From Cesiribacter andamanensis AMV16 (GTDB lineage: Bacteria > Bacteroidota > Bacteroidia > Cytophagales > Cyclobacteriaceae), in contig NZ_AODQ01000024.1 of the NCBI RefSeq assembly GCF_000348925.1, forward strand, positions 1-45,318: a stretch of DNA of 45,318 bases, given 5' to 3'. Shown here in pieces: positions 36,516-45,230 of this stretch. Below the pieces are notes generated by a model that ran no database searches, was not told the DNA's origin, and saw only the letters and a program-made list of their open reading frames with translations. The position numbers and the translations under genes were made by a program. Numbering within the stretch: the first letter of the stretch is position 1; the number at the start of each line of letters is the position of its first letter.

Positions 36516-39138
36516 TTGGCTATTCTGCGCAGATTAACGAACTCGACCAAGATAAAGGTGTTTGTCGCCTTTGGCCTGCTGACGGTTGGCCTGGTGGTGG
36601 CCCTGTATTTTGCCATTACCAGCTTCCGGCAAATTTCCGACTCGGCCGAAATGCTGGCAGAGCCCAATCCGCGGCCTGCCCACCTGAGCCACCTGCTTAC
36701 CAGCCTGGCCGAAGCCGAAAGCCACCTGCGGGCCTATTCGCTTAGCCAGAACGAGAGTTTTTTATCCAGCTACGAAAAGAATACCAACGAGATCCTGCAT
36801 CAGTTTGACACCCTGCAATACCTAACCCAGGGCGAGCGGGGCAAGCGCCAGCTGGATACCCTCTATACCCTTATCACCAACAAAATTGCCGGCCTCAACG
36901 AGTTCATGGAGCTAAAGGCCCAACTGGACCAGCAAACCTTTACCGATAAGGCCCTCAAGCGGCTGGACCAAACCACCTCCAGCCCCATTCGGGTAAACAA
37001 GGCCCTGCAAAAAACCGAGACCGAGGTACGCCGGGACCTGCCCCCTGCCCCCCATGTGCGCATGGAACCCGTAGAGCGCAAGGGCTTTCTGAACAAGCTC
37101 TTTGGCAAGGACAAAAAATCACCTGTGATCACTACGCCAGATAGCAGCCTGGTAGCCACAACCCGGGAGGTATTTGTAGATACCGTAGTGCTGACCCAGC
37201 CCGTGGCCGACTCGCTGGTAAGCGACATGCGCAAGATTCTGCGCGAACTACAGCAGGAAGAAAGCAGCAACCGCCGGCAACTTAGCCAGCAGGAGCTTAC
37301 CCTACTGGCAAATGACCAGGAGATCATGGAGCAGATCAGGCGCATGATTCGCCTGATGGAGCAGGAAGAAGCCGCCGTAACCACCGGCCGTATCTTAAAA
37401 GCGCGTCGCATGGTAGATGATGCCTCGCTCATCATATTTCTGATCAGCTGTACCGGCCTGCTCACCAGCTTTATCTTTGTATTGCTGATCATCCGCGATA
37501 TCAGCCGCAGCAATTTCTATAAGCTCCAGCTCGAAAAAGCCCGCCACAAGGCCGAGAAGCTCCGTCATGTAAAGGAGCAGTTCCTGGCCAACATGAGTCA
37601 CGAGATCCGCACCCCCCTCAATGCCATTGTGGGCTTTTCAGAACAGCTGCAGCAGCAAGACCTGAAGCCCCAGCAAAAGGAACAGATCGATGCCATCCGT
37701 TTCTCGTCTGATTTTCTGCTCTCCACCGTCAATGACATTCTGGACATGAGCAAGATAGAGGCCGGGCAGGTACGATTTGAGAAGGTGGATTTTGACCTGC
37801 TGGACATTCTGCACCACACGGCCAGCCTGCTGGAGGGGCGCGCCGAGGCCAAATCCCTGCACTTCAGCACCGATTTCCCCATTGCCCCGGCCTACCTGAA
37901 GGGCGACCCCTTCCGGCTGCAGCAGATCTTGTATAACCTGATGGGGAATGCCATTAAATTTACCGATGCCGGCGAGGTAAAAATGCGCTGCCGGGTGCGC
38001 GACAATGGCTTTGGCAAGTACCTGGTAGACCTTACCGTACTTGACTCGGGCATTGGCATTCCGGCCGATAAGGTCAACAGCATCTTTGACAGCTTTACCC
38101 AGGCCGATGCCTCCATTACCCGCCGCTATGGGGGCAGTGGCCTGGGGCTGGCCATTACCAAAAAGCTGGTACAGCTGCAGGGCGGCGAGATCAGCGTTCG
38201 GACCCGCGAAGGCCGGGGCACCGTATTCTACATCACCATCCCCTACCAAAAGGGCAAGCCGGTTGAGAAGCAGCAGAGCCGTCCGGTGCATGTGCCCCAG
38301 CAGTGGCAGCACAAACGGGTGCTGGTGGTAGATGATGATTCGCTCAACGTACTGCTGCTGCAGACCATCCTGCGCAAATGGAAAAATCCCAACCGATAAT
38401 GCGGCCAGCGGCCAGGATGCCCTGGACAAGCTACGCCTGAAAAAATACCAATTGGTGCTTACCGACATGAACATGCCGGGCATGAGCGGCCTGCAGCTGC
38501 TGGGGCAGATCCGGCAGCTGGAGGGCGAAAATCAGCAGATTCCCGTTATAGCCGTTACAGCCAATGCCATGAAGGCCGACCTGGACCGATATGTAGCCGA
38601 AGGCATGACCGCCTGCCTGCTAAAACCCTTTAAAGAAGAAGAGCTGCTGCAGCTGATGGGCAGTGTGTGGGAAGCCGACACCGACCAGGAGTCCGCCGCC
38701 CCAAGCCCGGAAAAAGCCCCTCTGCGGAGCCCCCTGCCTCCCCAGCGGGAGGCCATGCCCCTGAAAGGGCCCAAGGCCGCACCTGCCCTCAATGGCTATA
38801 GCCTGCAGGTATATGAGCAGTATGCCGCTGGTGATCCCGCCGCCCTGCGCCTGATGCTGGAAACCTTTCTGAGTAGTGGACGCCAGCACGTGCAGCTGCT
38901 GGAGCAGTACCTGCAGCAGCAAAACTGGCAGGAGCTTCGGGAGCTGGCACACAAGATGTACCCCTCCTTTAAACAGTTGAAGGCCGAAAAAGCCGCCCTG
39001 CTCCTGCGCAGGCTGGAAACTGAGGCAAGCGCCACGGCCCCCTGCAGCGACTGGATAGCCGCCCTGCAGCAGGAAATTGTGCTGGTAACGGCCTTTGTGG
39101 CAGAGGCGCTGAAAGAGGCTGAGCCCAGCACCAACTGA
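36516..39138 (+). CDS. Membrane hybrid histidine kinase with receiver and HPt-like domains, frameshifted in the receiver
   Basis: About 873 residues after repair. Two membrane helices (about residues 12-32 and 320-340) bracket an extracytoplasmic helical sensor, containing TEVRRDL and several Gln/Glu-rich helices. Then HisKA (phospho-His in SHEIRTPLNAIVGF), HATPase (LMGNAIKFTDAG, DSGIGIP, GGSGLGLAIT), receiver (VLVVDDDSLNVLLL ... LVLTDMNMPGMSG) and a C-terminal HPt-like domain (LRELAHKMYPSFKQL). The frame breaks at A5 (38382-38386); four A would read LRKWKIPTDNAASG. The most reasonable start is TTG at 36516 (MAILRRLTNSTKIKVFVAF); a TTG at 36462 is less likely. Convergent with the NtrC-type regulator downstream; likely its phosphorelay donor. 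Confidence 0.85.
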
Positions 39139-39155
39139 GTGCCAGGCTCATCAGC

Positions 39156-40514
39156 CTAGGCTTCCATGCCGTACAGCTTTAGCTTGTTATAGAGGGTTTT
39201 GCGGTCGATGTTCAGCAGGCGGGCGGCTTTGGACTTGTTGAAATTAGCCTGTTGCAGCGCTCGACGTATCATTTCCCGCTCGTTTTGTTCGGCAATGGCC
39301 TTAAGATCTACCGTAGGGCTGCCAGAGGGGGTACTGCTTACGGCCTGGCGCTGCTGCGGCACCTGGGCTACCCGCACCAGTTCTTCGGGCAGCTGGTCCA
39401 GCGTAATGCGTCCGTTGCGGGCCAGCAGTACGGCACGCTTCACAATATTCTTTAATTCCCGCAGGTTGCCCGGCCAGCTGTAGTTCTGAAACAGGGCAAT
39501 CACCTCGGTATCGAAACCAGTTATTTCCTTTTCCAGCTCCCGGTTGGCACTTTTTAAGAAGTGGCGGGCAAAAAGCTCAATGTCTTCGGTACGCTCCCGC
39601 AGGGCCGGAGCGCCTATGGCAAACTCGTTTAGCCGGTGGTAAAGATCTTCCCGAAAACGCCCGTCTTCTACTGCCTGCAGCAGGTGTTCGTTGGTGGCGG
39701 CAATAATGCGCACATCCACCTCCTGATCGGTATTGCTGCCCAGCTGGCGCACGGTGCGCTCCTGCAGGGCCCGCAGCAGCTTTACCTGCACCTCATAGGG
39801 CAGGTTGCCAACTTCATCCAGAAAAAGCGTGCCCGTATGGGCCTCCTGAAACTGCCCCTTTTTATCGGCATAGGCGCCCGTAAAGGAGCCCTTCAGGTGG
39901 CCAAACAGTTCGCTGGCGGCCAGGTCTTTGGTAAGGGTACCGCAATCTACCGCTACAAAGGGGCGCTGGCTGCGCTTGCTTTGCAGATGGATCATCTTGG
40001 CAATGTATTCCTTGCCGGTACCGCTTTCGCCCTGTATGAGCACCGACATGCGGGTAGGACCCACCAGCTCAATAAACTCCCGGATGCGATCGGCGGCATC
40101 GGACTGGCCCTGCACAAACTCCAGCTCATCACCGGCTGGGGCGGCATCTTCCCGGGCATTCTTCAGGGCGGCCTGTATGGTCATCAGGATCTCATCCGGA
40201 TTTACAGGCTTGGTCACATATTCATAAGCCCCCAGCTTAATGGCGCGCACGGCTGTTTTCACATCGCCAAAGCTGGTCATGAGAATTACCGGGGTAGTGG
40301 GATGCAGGCGGCGGGATTCGCCCAGCAGCTCTATGCCATCATGGTCGGGCAGTCGCAGGTCGGTCAGCAGAATATCAAAAGCGCCTTCGCGGATTTGCTT
40401 AATGCCTTCTTTTCCGGTAGAGGCCTCTGTTACGGCAAATTTATTTTTATTCAAAAAGGTCCGCAGCATCAGGCGGAACATGGGGTCATCGTCGACAACG
40501 AGAATGTGGCTCAT
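39156..40514 (-). CDS. Sigma-54-dependent response regulator (NtrC family)
   Basis: 452 residues from ATG 40514 (MSHILVVDDDP); a frame ATG at 40523 adds three residues. Receiver with DDD pocket, phospho-Asp in ILLTDLRLPDHDG, Thr in ILMTSFG and Lys in YVTKPVNPDE. AAA+ domain with GESGTGKE, GSFTGA loop, TLFLDEVGNLP and FREDLYHRL. C-terminal Fis-type helix-turn-helix (FNKSKAARLLNIDRKTLYNKL). Full, intact family layout. A -7-like TAATTTTG lies on the minus strand at plus 40549-40556. It converges on the hybrid kinase, 17 nt between stop codons, which makes the kinase its likely partner. Confidence 0.92.
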   Translation of the reverse strand: MSHILVVDDDPMFRLMLRTFLNKNKFAVTEASTGKEGIKQIREGAFDILLTDLRLPDHDGIELLGESRRLHPTTPVILMTSFGDVKTAVRAIKLGAYEYVTKPVNPDEILMTIQAALKNAREDAAPAGDELEFVQGQSDAADRIREFIELVGPTRMSVLIQGESGTGKEYIAKMIHLQSKRSQRPFVAVDCGTLTKDLAASELFGHLKGSFTGAYADKKGQFQEAHTGTLFLDEVGNLPYEVQVKLLRALQERTVRQLGSNTDQEVDVRIIAATNEHLLQAVEDGRFREDLYHRLNEFAIGAPALRERTEDIELFARHFLKSANRELEKEITGFDTEVIALFQNYSWPGNLRELKNIVKRAVLLARNGRITLDQLPEELVRVAQVPQQRQAVSSTPSGSPTVDLKAIAEQNEREMIRRALQQANFNKSKAARLLNIDRKTLYNKLKLYGMEA

Positions 40515-40565
40515 TCTAGGCAAAAAAAGTCGTTAATTGATCAAGGTACAAAATTAGGCAGAAAA

Positions 40566-40599
40566 TAAAAAAACGGGGCACAAATCCTGTGCCCCGTTG
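40566..40599 (-). terminator. Terminator of the acidic protein gene
   Basis: Stem AACGGGGCACA (40572-40582) with TGTGCCCCGTT (40589-40599); on the minus strand it is followed by a T-rich tail (A run at plus 40567-40573). It lies between the acidic protein gene and the NtrC-type regulator gene. Confidence 0.75.
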
Positions 40600-40719
40600 C
40601 TTCTGGTCGAAAATACGTAGGTTAAAAAATTTCGATTACCTGTAAAAAATAGGGGGGTGAGCCCTCAGGTGCCGACATTGAGCGATCTGCGATTTGCTCT
40701 TTACCAGACAAGGGGCTGA

Positions 40720-41349
40720 TTAATAATCAGCTTTGTCTTTTTTATGCTTGTTGATTTCTATTTCACTTTGCTCAGTACGAGAAAGCAGGTTGCCTTGCTC
40801 ATCGAAGCGCACTACGATGCCGGGTACTTTTACACCAGCTTCGCCTTCGGTCAGTTCACCGTCTTCTACGGCATCTTCGATCTCGTCATTGATATCTTCT
40901 TTGGCTTCCTTAGCCTCGTCCTTTACATCTTCTGGGATCAGGACAATCTCATACTGCACACCACTCTCGGTAGTCAGCTCGCCTTCAGTAGCAGGTACGG
41001 TGGCTTCACCCTCTGTACCAACCTGGCCTTCGGTAGCTACTTCACCTTCTACACCTTCGGTATTCGACAGACGCTGAATAGCGTTGCCGTCCAGTACAGT
41101 TACAGAAGCAATTTTCCAGTCTTCAAACTCATCGGCTTCCAGTTTTTCCAGGATAGCGGCAGGAAGCTGCTCTTTTTGGATCACACGGCGGCCCATCATG
41201 GCGTCCTCTTCGGACTCATTAGACATTCTATCTATAGTAACACCCTGCTGGGTTTCAGTGGTTTTTTTCTCTTCAACAGGAGTAGTCTGGGCAAATGCCA
41301 CACAGGTTCCAAAAGCAACTGCAACAAATGTTAATGCTGTCTTTTTCAT
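40720..41349 (-). CDS. Exported acidic protein with TEG-rich low-complexity segment
   Basis: 209 residues from ATG at 41349 with a signal peptide (ALTFVAVAFGTCVAFAQ); an ATG at 41379 adds ten residues and seems less likely. The first third has LPAAILEKLEADEFEDWKIASV, quoted in part (AAILEKLEADEF), weakly like PepSY/BLIP-like envelope proteins. The middle has degenerate TEG repeats (VATEGQVGTEGEATVPATEGEL). It is followed by a strongly acidic helix (KDEAKEAKEDINDEIEDAVED) and a strand GIVVRFDEQGNLLSR. Base composition is visibly less GC-rich than its neighbours. Function unknown. Confidence 0.6.
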   Translation of the reverse strand: MKKTALTFVAVAFGTCVAFAQTTPVEEKKTTETQQGVTIDRMSNESEEDAMMGRRVIQKEQLPAAILEKLEADEFEDWKIASVTVLDGNAIQRLSNTEGVEGEVATEGQVGTEGEATVPATEGELTTESGVQYEIVLIPEDVKDEAKEAKEDINDEIEDAVEDGELTEGEAGVKVPGIVVRFDEQGNLLSRTEQSEIEINKHKKDKADY

Positions 41350-41822
41350 ATTGGTTTTACTTAAAAAAAATGGGTTCAAAAATTAACTGAACATTGCTGT
41401 TCTATGCAGACAATAGGAAAAGACCGTGCCAAAAGGATAAAAACCTGAAAACAGGGCTGAATAGGCCCTAAACGCATTTTTTTCATTTACGCACGCAATT
41501 CTTACATGTAGAAATCTTCTACAGATGGGGAAAAAATCTGCTGAAAAGTGTGGAATTTCCCGCAGACCTTCTACACCCCATGCCCAGATTGCTTTGTACA
41601 GCGAGGCAGTTAGCCCTCTCCTCTTCAGCTACGCCTCCCCAGCCCGGCAGGGCAAAAAGGTGTTTTCCTTCTAAAAACCCATGATTTGCTTTATAACCTG
41701 CCCCCCAGGGCTGCGTAGACCAGAATAACTATCCCGCAGTCTATTAACCTGTAGCCCGGAGCTGACCAGCTACTACAGTACAGCCCGGCCCGGCAGCTTA
41801 TAGGCAGATTTTGGAATTAATT
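41350..41822. other. Gap between the acidic protein and L,D-transpeptidase genes
   Basis: 473 bases with promoters of two divergent genes. It has a short inverted repeat, GTAGAA-ATC-TTCTAC (41508-41522), and a near-match to the -7 box beside the acidic gene (plus 41376-41384). I see no RNA or protein gene. Confidence 0.4.
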
Positions 41823-43502
41823 ATGAAGAAACAGTTTAAATCCTACACCATCCTTTTAGCCCTGATCTCCCTGCTGATGGCCTGTACCGACCAGCGCAAA
41901 ACCGAAGAGCAGAGCGGAGAAAGAAGCACAGATCAAACGGAGACCCCCAAGCCGGTGCAACAGCAATTTGCCTACGCTCCCGAGCAGGCCAGCCAGCACA
42001 TCCGCCAGTGGCTGGACTCAAGCGGGCTGGCGATTGACCTGCCAAAAATTGAGGAAGGGGCCGTTGCCCAAGATCTGCACATCTTTTACAGCGAGCGAAA
42101 TTTTCAGCCGGCCTGGACTCCTGAGCGAGCTGATGAACTGGTTACGCGTATAGAAAACATACAGCAGGAAGGCCTCAACCCCAATTCGTACCCCCTTGAC
42201 TCCCTGCGCCTGCTTGTTCGCCAGGCCTCCGACCAAGAAAATCCTAAAACAGGGGCGCAGCTGGACATACTGCTGTCGGCCACCTACCTGAAGCTGGCCG
42301 ATGTGATTGCGACCGGCAAGGTAAAACCCGGTGACTTTTTTAATTCCTGGCACATCAAACCCCTGGAACCGGATACCCTTTACACCCATCTGCAGGATGC
42401 CGTTGCCGGCCATGTAGATGCTTCGCTGGACTATTTCCGTCCGCAGTTTGATCAGTATGAAAAGCTGCAGCACTACCTGAACCGCTATACCCGCCTGGTG
42501 AATGAAGGGGGCTGGCCCCGCATAGATGAGGGCAATGCACTGGCCCCCGGCGACTCCAGCCAGCGGCTGGTAGCCATTCGCCAGCGCCTGCACCTGACCG
42601 GCGACCTGGAAACGGCCCCCGCACAGGGAAAAAGCAGCACCTACTACGATGCTGCCCTGGAAAATGCCGTAAACCGCTACCAGGCCAGAAACGGCCTGCC
42701 GGTGCAGCCCGAGATCACCAGCCAGATGATTGCGGCCATGAATGTGCCTGCCGAAGAGCGTCTGCAACAGCTCATGCTAAACCTGGACCGTATTCGCTGG
42801 TTTGCCTCCGGCGAAATGGACAAGACCTATGTGCTGGTAAACATCCCCGAATACCGCCTGCGGGTGTATGAGGGGGGACGGGAAATAAAGAAGATGAAAG
42901 TGGTAGTGGGCAAGCAGATGAACGCTACCCCTATTTTTAGCGACCAGATTGATCATGTTGTATTTTCTCCCTACTGGAATGTGCCCACCAGCATTGCCAC
43001 GGAAGAGATTATCCCCAAAGCCAGAAACAACCCCTCCTACCTGGAGCGAAACAAGTATGAGCTCCTGAATGCTGGCGGCAAGCCTGTGGTTCCCTCCCGG
43101 CAGGCCCTTGAAAATTTTGATGAGTACCGCATACGCCAGAAGCCCGGACCCTGGAATGCGTTGGGAAGCGTAAAATTCATGTTCCCCAATGATTTTGCCA
43201 TTTACCTGCATGATACCCCCCAGGAGCATCTGTTTGAGCGCTCCGAGCGGGCCTTTAGCCATGGCTGTATCCGAATTGAGGAGCCGGACTGGATGGCCGA
43301 CTGGCTGCTGCCGCAGCTGAATCGCCAACAGGTACGCAGCAAATTAGAGGGAGGCAGGCGGGAGGTAGTGCAGCTAAAGAACAAAGTACCGGTCTATATC
43401 TTTTATCTCACTGCTTTTGAGGATACTGAGGGCCGGTTAAACTTTCGGGAAGATCTCTATCAGCTGGACGAACGCCTGAAAGAGCAGTTTAACATCCTAT
43501 AA
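41823..43502 (+). CDS. YcbB-like L,D-transpeptidase lipoprotein
   Basis: 559 residues from ATG at 41823; an upstream ATG (41811) adds four residues. Lipoprotein signal LLALISLLMAC. Order: a scaffold region with HIFYSERNFQPAW and LDILLSATYLKLAD; a peptidoglycan-binding-like segment with YDAALENAVNRYQARNGL; and the YkuD catalytic domain with VLVNIPEYRLRVYEGG and the active-site block FSHGCIRIEEP (nucleophile Cys near residue 481). L,D-transpeptidases cross-link peptidoglycan at 3-3 positions or attach proteins to it, in the periplasm. The size and scaffold match YcbB/LdtD. The hydroxylase-like gene starts 24 nt later and the small gene overlaps it, so the three form one operon. Confidence 0.9.
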   Translation: MKKQFKSYTILLALISLLMACTDQRKTEEQSGERSTDQTETPKPVQQQFAYAPEQASQHIRQWLDSSGLAIDLPKIEEGAVAQDLHIFYSERNFQPAWTPERADELVTRIENIQQEGLNPNSYPLDSLRLLVRQASDQENPKTGAQLDILLSATYLKLADVIATGKVKPGDFFNSWHIKPLEPDTLYTHLQDAVAGHVDASLDYFRPQFDQYEKLQHYLNRYTRLVNEGGWPRIDEGNALAPGDSSQRLVAIRQRLHLTGDLETAPAQGKSSTYYDAALENAVNRYQARNGLPVQPEITSQMIAAMNVPAEERLQQLMLNLDRIRWFASGEMDKTYVLVNIPEYRLRVYEGGREIKKMKVVVGKQMNATPIFSDQIDHVVFSPYWNVPTSIATEEIIPKARNNPSYLERNKYELLNAGGKPVVPSRQALENFDEYRIRQKPGPWNALGSVKFMFPNDFAIYLHDTPQEHLFERSERAFSHGCIRIEEPDWMADWLLPQLNRQQVRSKLEGGRREVVQLKNKVPVYIFYLTAFEDTEGRLNFREDLYQLDERLKEQFNIL

Positions 43503-43526
43503 CCTTCTTCTAAACCTCTTATCCCC

Positions 43527-44336
43527 ATGACGGGCACCATCTCCCAGCTGATCAGAAACGTGTATGACCTCAGGGGCACGCCCCTCATTGCCCTTACCAT
43601 TGGGGTGCTCTTTGTGCTTGAAAAGCGCTATGCCCTGCGCCGGCAGCAGCTCCCGCTCCTGAAGCGATTAAGTACCAATGCCGCCGTGGTAAGCACAGCC
43701 ATGCCGGTGCTGCGTCTGGCCCTGATCCCGGCCATGGTAAGGGCGGCCCGGCTGGGCGAGCAAAAAAGGCTGGGCGTGCTGCGCCTGCTGCCCCTGCCCC
43801 CTGCGGCCACTACCCTGCTGGCCTTTCTGGCCCTGGACTGGGGCAATTACCTCTGGCATTGGGCTAACCACCGCTGGCCGCTGCTCTGGCGCTTCCACCA
43901 GGTGCACCATGCTGATCTGGACATGGATGTTTCTACCGCTTTGCGCTTTCATATAGGGGAGCTGCTGGCCTCTGTGCCGGGCAAGGGGGCCTGGGTGCTG
44001 CTGATAGGGGCCTCTCCCCGGGCCACCCTGCTGTACGAAGTTGCTTTTGAAGCCGCTAACTGCTTTCATCATAGTAACCTGCGCCTGCCCGAACAAACGG
44101 ACAGGTCGCTGGCCAGACTGTTTGTGACCCCACGCATGCATGGCATTCATCACTCGGTGGTAGAGCAGGAAACCAACAGCAATTACTCGGTGATCTTTAC
44201 CCTTTGGGACCGCCTCCATGGCAGTCTGCGGCTGGATGTACCCCAGGAACGTATTACCATAGGCCTGCCCTATGTGCGCCAGCACCTTTCAGCCCCTAGC
44301 CTGCTTAGCATGCCCTTTTCTCCCACCCCCCAATGA
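43527..44336 (+). CDS. Sterol desaturase / fatty acid hydroxylase superfamily membrane protein
   Basis: 269 residues with about four membrane helices. The di-iron histidine clusters are HWANH, HQVHHAD, HHSN and HGIHHS, the full eight-His pattern of the fatty acid hydroxylase superfamily. These enzymes use O2 and electrons to hydroxylate or desaturate lipids. Substrate is not known; Bacteroidota members often act on acyl chains, ornithine lipids or carotenoids. Second gene in the L,D-transpeptidase operon and overlaps the next by ATGA (44333-44336). Confidence 0.88.
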   Translation: MTGTISQLIRNVYDLRGTPLIALTIGVLFVLEKRYALRRQQLPLLKRLSTNAAVVSTAMPVLRLALIPAMVRAARLGEQKRLGVLRLLPLPPAATTLLAFLALDWGNYLWHWANHRWPLLWRFHQVHHADLDMDVSTALRFHIGELLASVPGKGAWVLLIGASPRATLLYEVAFEAANCFHHSNLRLPEQTDRSLARLFVTPRMHGIHHSVVEQETNSNYSVIFTLWDRLHGSLRLDVPQERITIGLPYVRQHLSAPSLLSMPFSPTPQ

Positions 44337-44521
44337 GACACTACACCTACCTGGGCGACCGGCTTACCGACCCGGCGCTAAAAGGAAAAGCCTGCACCGC
44401 CGTAGAGCGACCCGATGGCAAATGCATCAGGGGCCGCAACGGCACCATGCTGGTGCAGTTTGAAGGGGGAAGAAAAGCCACTGTGATCGGCCGCCTGCTG
44501 CGAAAAAAGCCAACGGACTAG
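44333..44521 (+). CDS. Small conserved basic protein, 62 aa
   Basis: Begins with ATG overlapping the previous TGA by four bases and ends at 44521. Contains LGDRLTDPALKGK, VERPDGKCIRGRNG and MLVQFEGGRKATVIGRLLRK. The regular strand-turn pattern looks like a small SH3-like beta fold. The overlap and Bacteroidota-like composition support it being a true gene. Function unknown. Confidence 0.7.
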   Translation: MRHYTYLGDRLTDPALKGKACTAVERPDGKCIRGRNGTMLVQFEGGRKATVIGRLLRKKPTD

Positions 44522-44530
44522 TGCTACTGG

Positions 44531-44908
44531 TTACTTTCTATGCGTATAGTACCAGTTTAGGTAATGGCCCAGCGATACCAGCAAAGCCCCACTGCTGGTA
44601 GCCAGAATTTCTGCCCCCTGGGGCAGGGCAGTAGTGATACCAAGCAGGATAATGCTGAAACCTGCCAGCATAGCAAGCAGTACCCGCTTGCGCTTATGTT
44701 TTCCAAAGCCGCTGGAAAGCGCCGCCAAAGACAGACCAAAGCTAGCCCCGATCATTAAAAATTCAGCCGCTGGCGTGTGCAGAAGCGGAAGAGAAGCATG
44801 GGGCAGGGCCAGCAGCAGCAGCGGAAGAAACGCACAATGCAGTGCACAGACAATGGAGGCAAAAAATCCGGCCGAATCCAGATGAAGTGAAAAAAAACGA
44901 TCCCGCAT
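44531..44908 (-). CDS. MerC-domain membrane protein
   Basis: 125 residues from ATG at 44908 (MRDRFFSLHLDSAGFF); ATG at 44935 lies upstream of the promoter position and is unlikely. Four membrane helices and the family motif CALHCAFLP with paired Cys in the first helix region. Classical MerC takes up Hg2+, but chromosomal MerC-domain proteins in Bacteroidota often stand near metal regulators and may carry other metals. Its promoter overlaps a clear palindrome (next entry), which suggests repression by a metal-responsive regulator. Confidence 0.8.
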   Translation of the reverse strand: MRDRFFSLHLDSAGFFASIVCALHCAFLPLLLLALPHASLPLLHTPAAEFLMIGASFGLSLAALSSGFGKHKRKRVLLAMLAGFSIILLGITTALPQGAEILATSSGALLVSLGHYLNWYYTHRK

Positions 44909-44932
44909 ATTCCTGCTATTACAGTGTTTTAT

Positions 44933-44973
44933 CAAAGATAGGGAATCGTTTCTTATACTCGCAACAATGTTGC
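44933..44973 (-). promoter_or_regulatory. Promoter with palindromic operator upstream of merC-like gene
   Basis: On the minus strand the -7 box TATCTTTG (plus 44933-44940) lies 21 nt from a TTG (plus 44962-44964), matching the Bacteroidota consensus. The TTG is inside GCAACAATGTTGC (44961-44973), a 13-bp sequence with perfect 5-bp arms. A dimeric repressor bound there would block the -33 box. A Fur/Zur-type regulator is a reasonable guess, not shown. Confidence 0.6.
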
Positions 44974-45026
44974 ATAATTAGTTTTGCCTGGCTTGCCAAG
45001 GGCAGTCTCTGCCTGTTGCAGGTTAC

Positions 45027-45064
45027 CAGCGTGGGTCGCCCAGCGTGGGTCGCCCAGCGTGGGG
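45027..45064. repeat. 14-bp tandem repeat, about 2.7 copies
   Basis: CAGCGTGGGTCGCC at 45027-45040 and 45041-45054, then CAGCGTGGGG at 45055-45064. Short, non-coding, no spacers; not a CRISPR. Confidence 0.8.
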
Positions 45065-45179
45065 CCGTTCCGAACCTGTGACAATTATGTTGGCGTTCTC
45101 CGTCCTCCCGCATACGTCAGGACCGTAGCTACATGACATGCAAGCGCGCCAGTTTACGGGGCACTTTATTCAACCTTAG

Positions 45180-45216
45180 AAAAAAATAAACCCCCAACTA
45201 CAGTGTAATTGAGGGC
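45180..45216 (-). terminator. tmRNA transcription terminator
   Basis: On the minus strand, CCCTCAA (plus 45209-45215) pairs with TTGGGGG (plus 45191-45197), including one T-G pair, followed by a T-rich tail (plus 45180-45190). It lies 15 nt after the tmRNA 3' end. Confidence 0.7.
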
Positions 45217-45230
45217 TTTAGACACTCTTC

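Larger units (their letters stand above)
44909..45230. other. Gap between merC-like gene and tmRNA
   Basis: 322 bases. It holds the promoter and operator at 44933-44973, a short tandem repeat at 45027-45064 and the tmRNA terminator at 45180-45216. No gene seen. Confidence 0.5.

Noticed and set aside
39636-40568. 310-codon plus-strand frame opposite the NtrC-type regulator
   Set aside because: Shadow of a clearly conserved gene; no start context or motif.
45027-45064. Possible CRISPR array
   Set aside because: The repeat is 14 bp, directly adjacent copies, no spacers.
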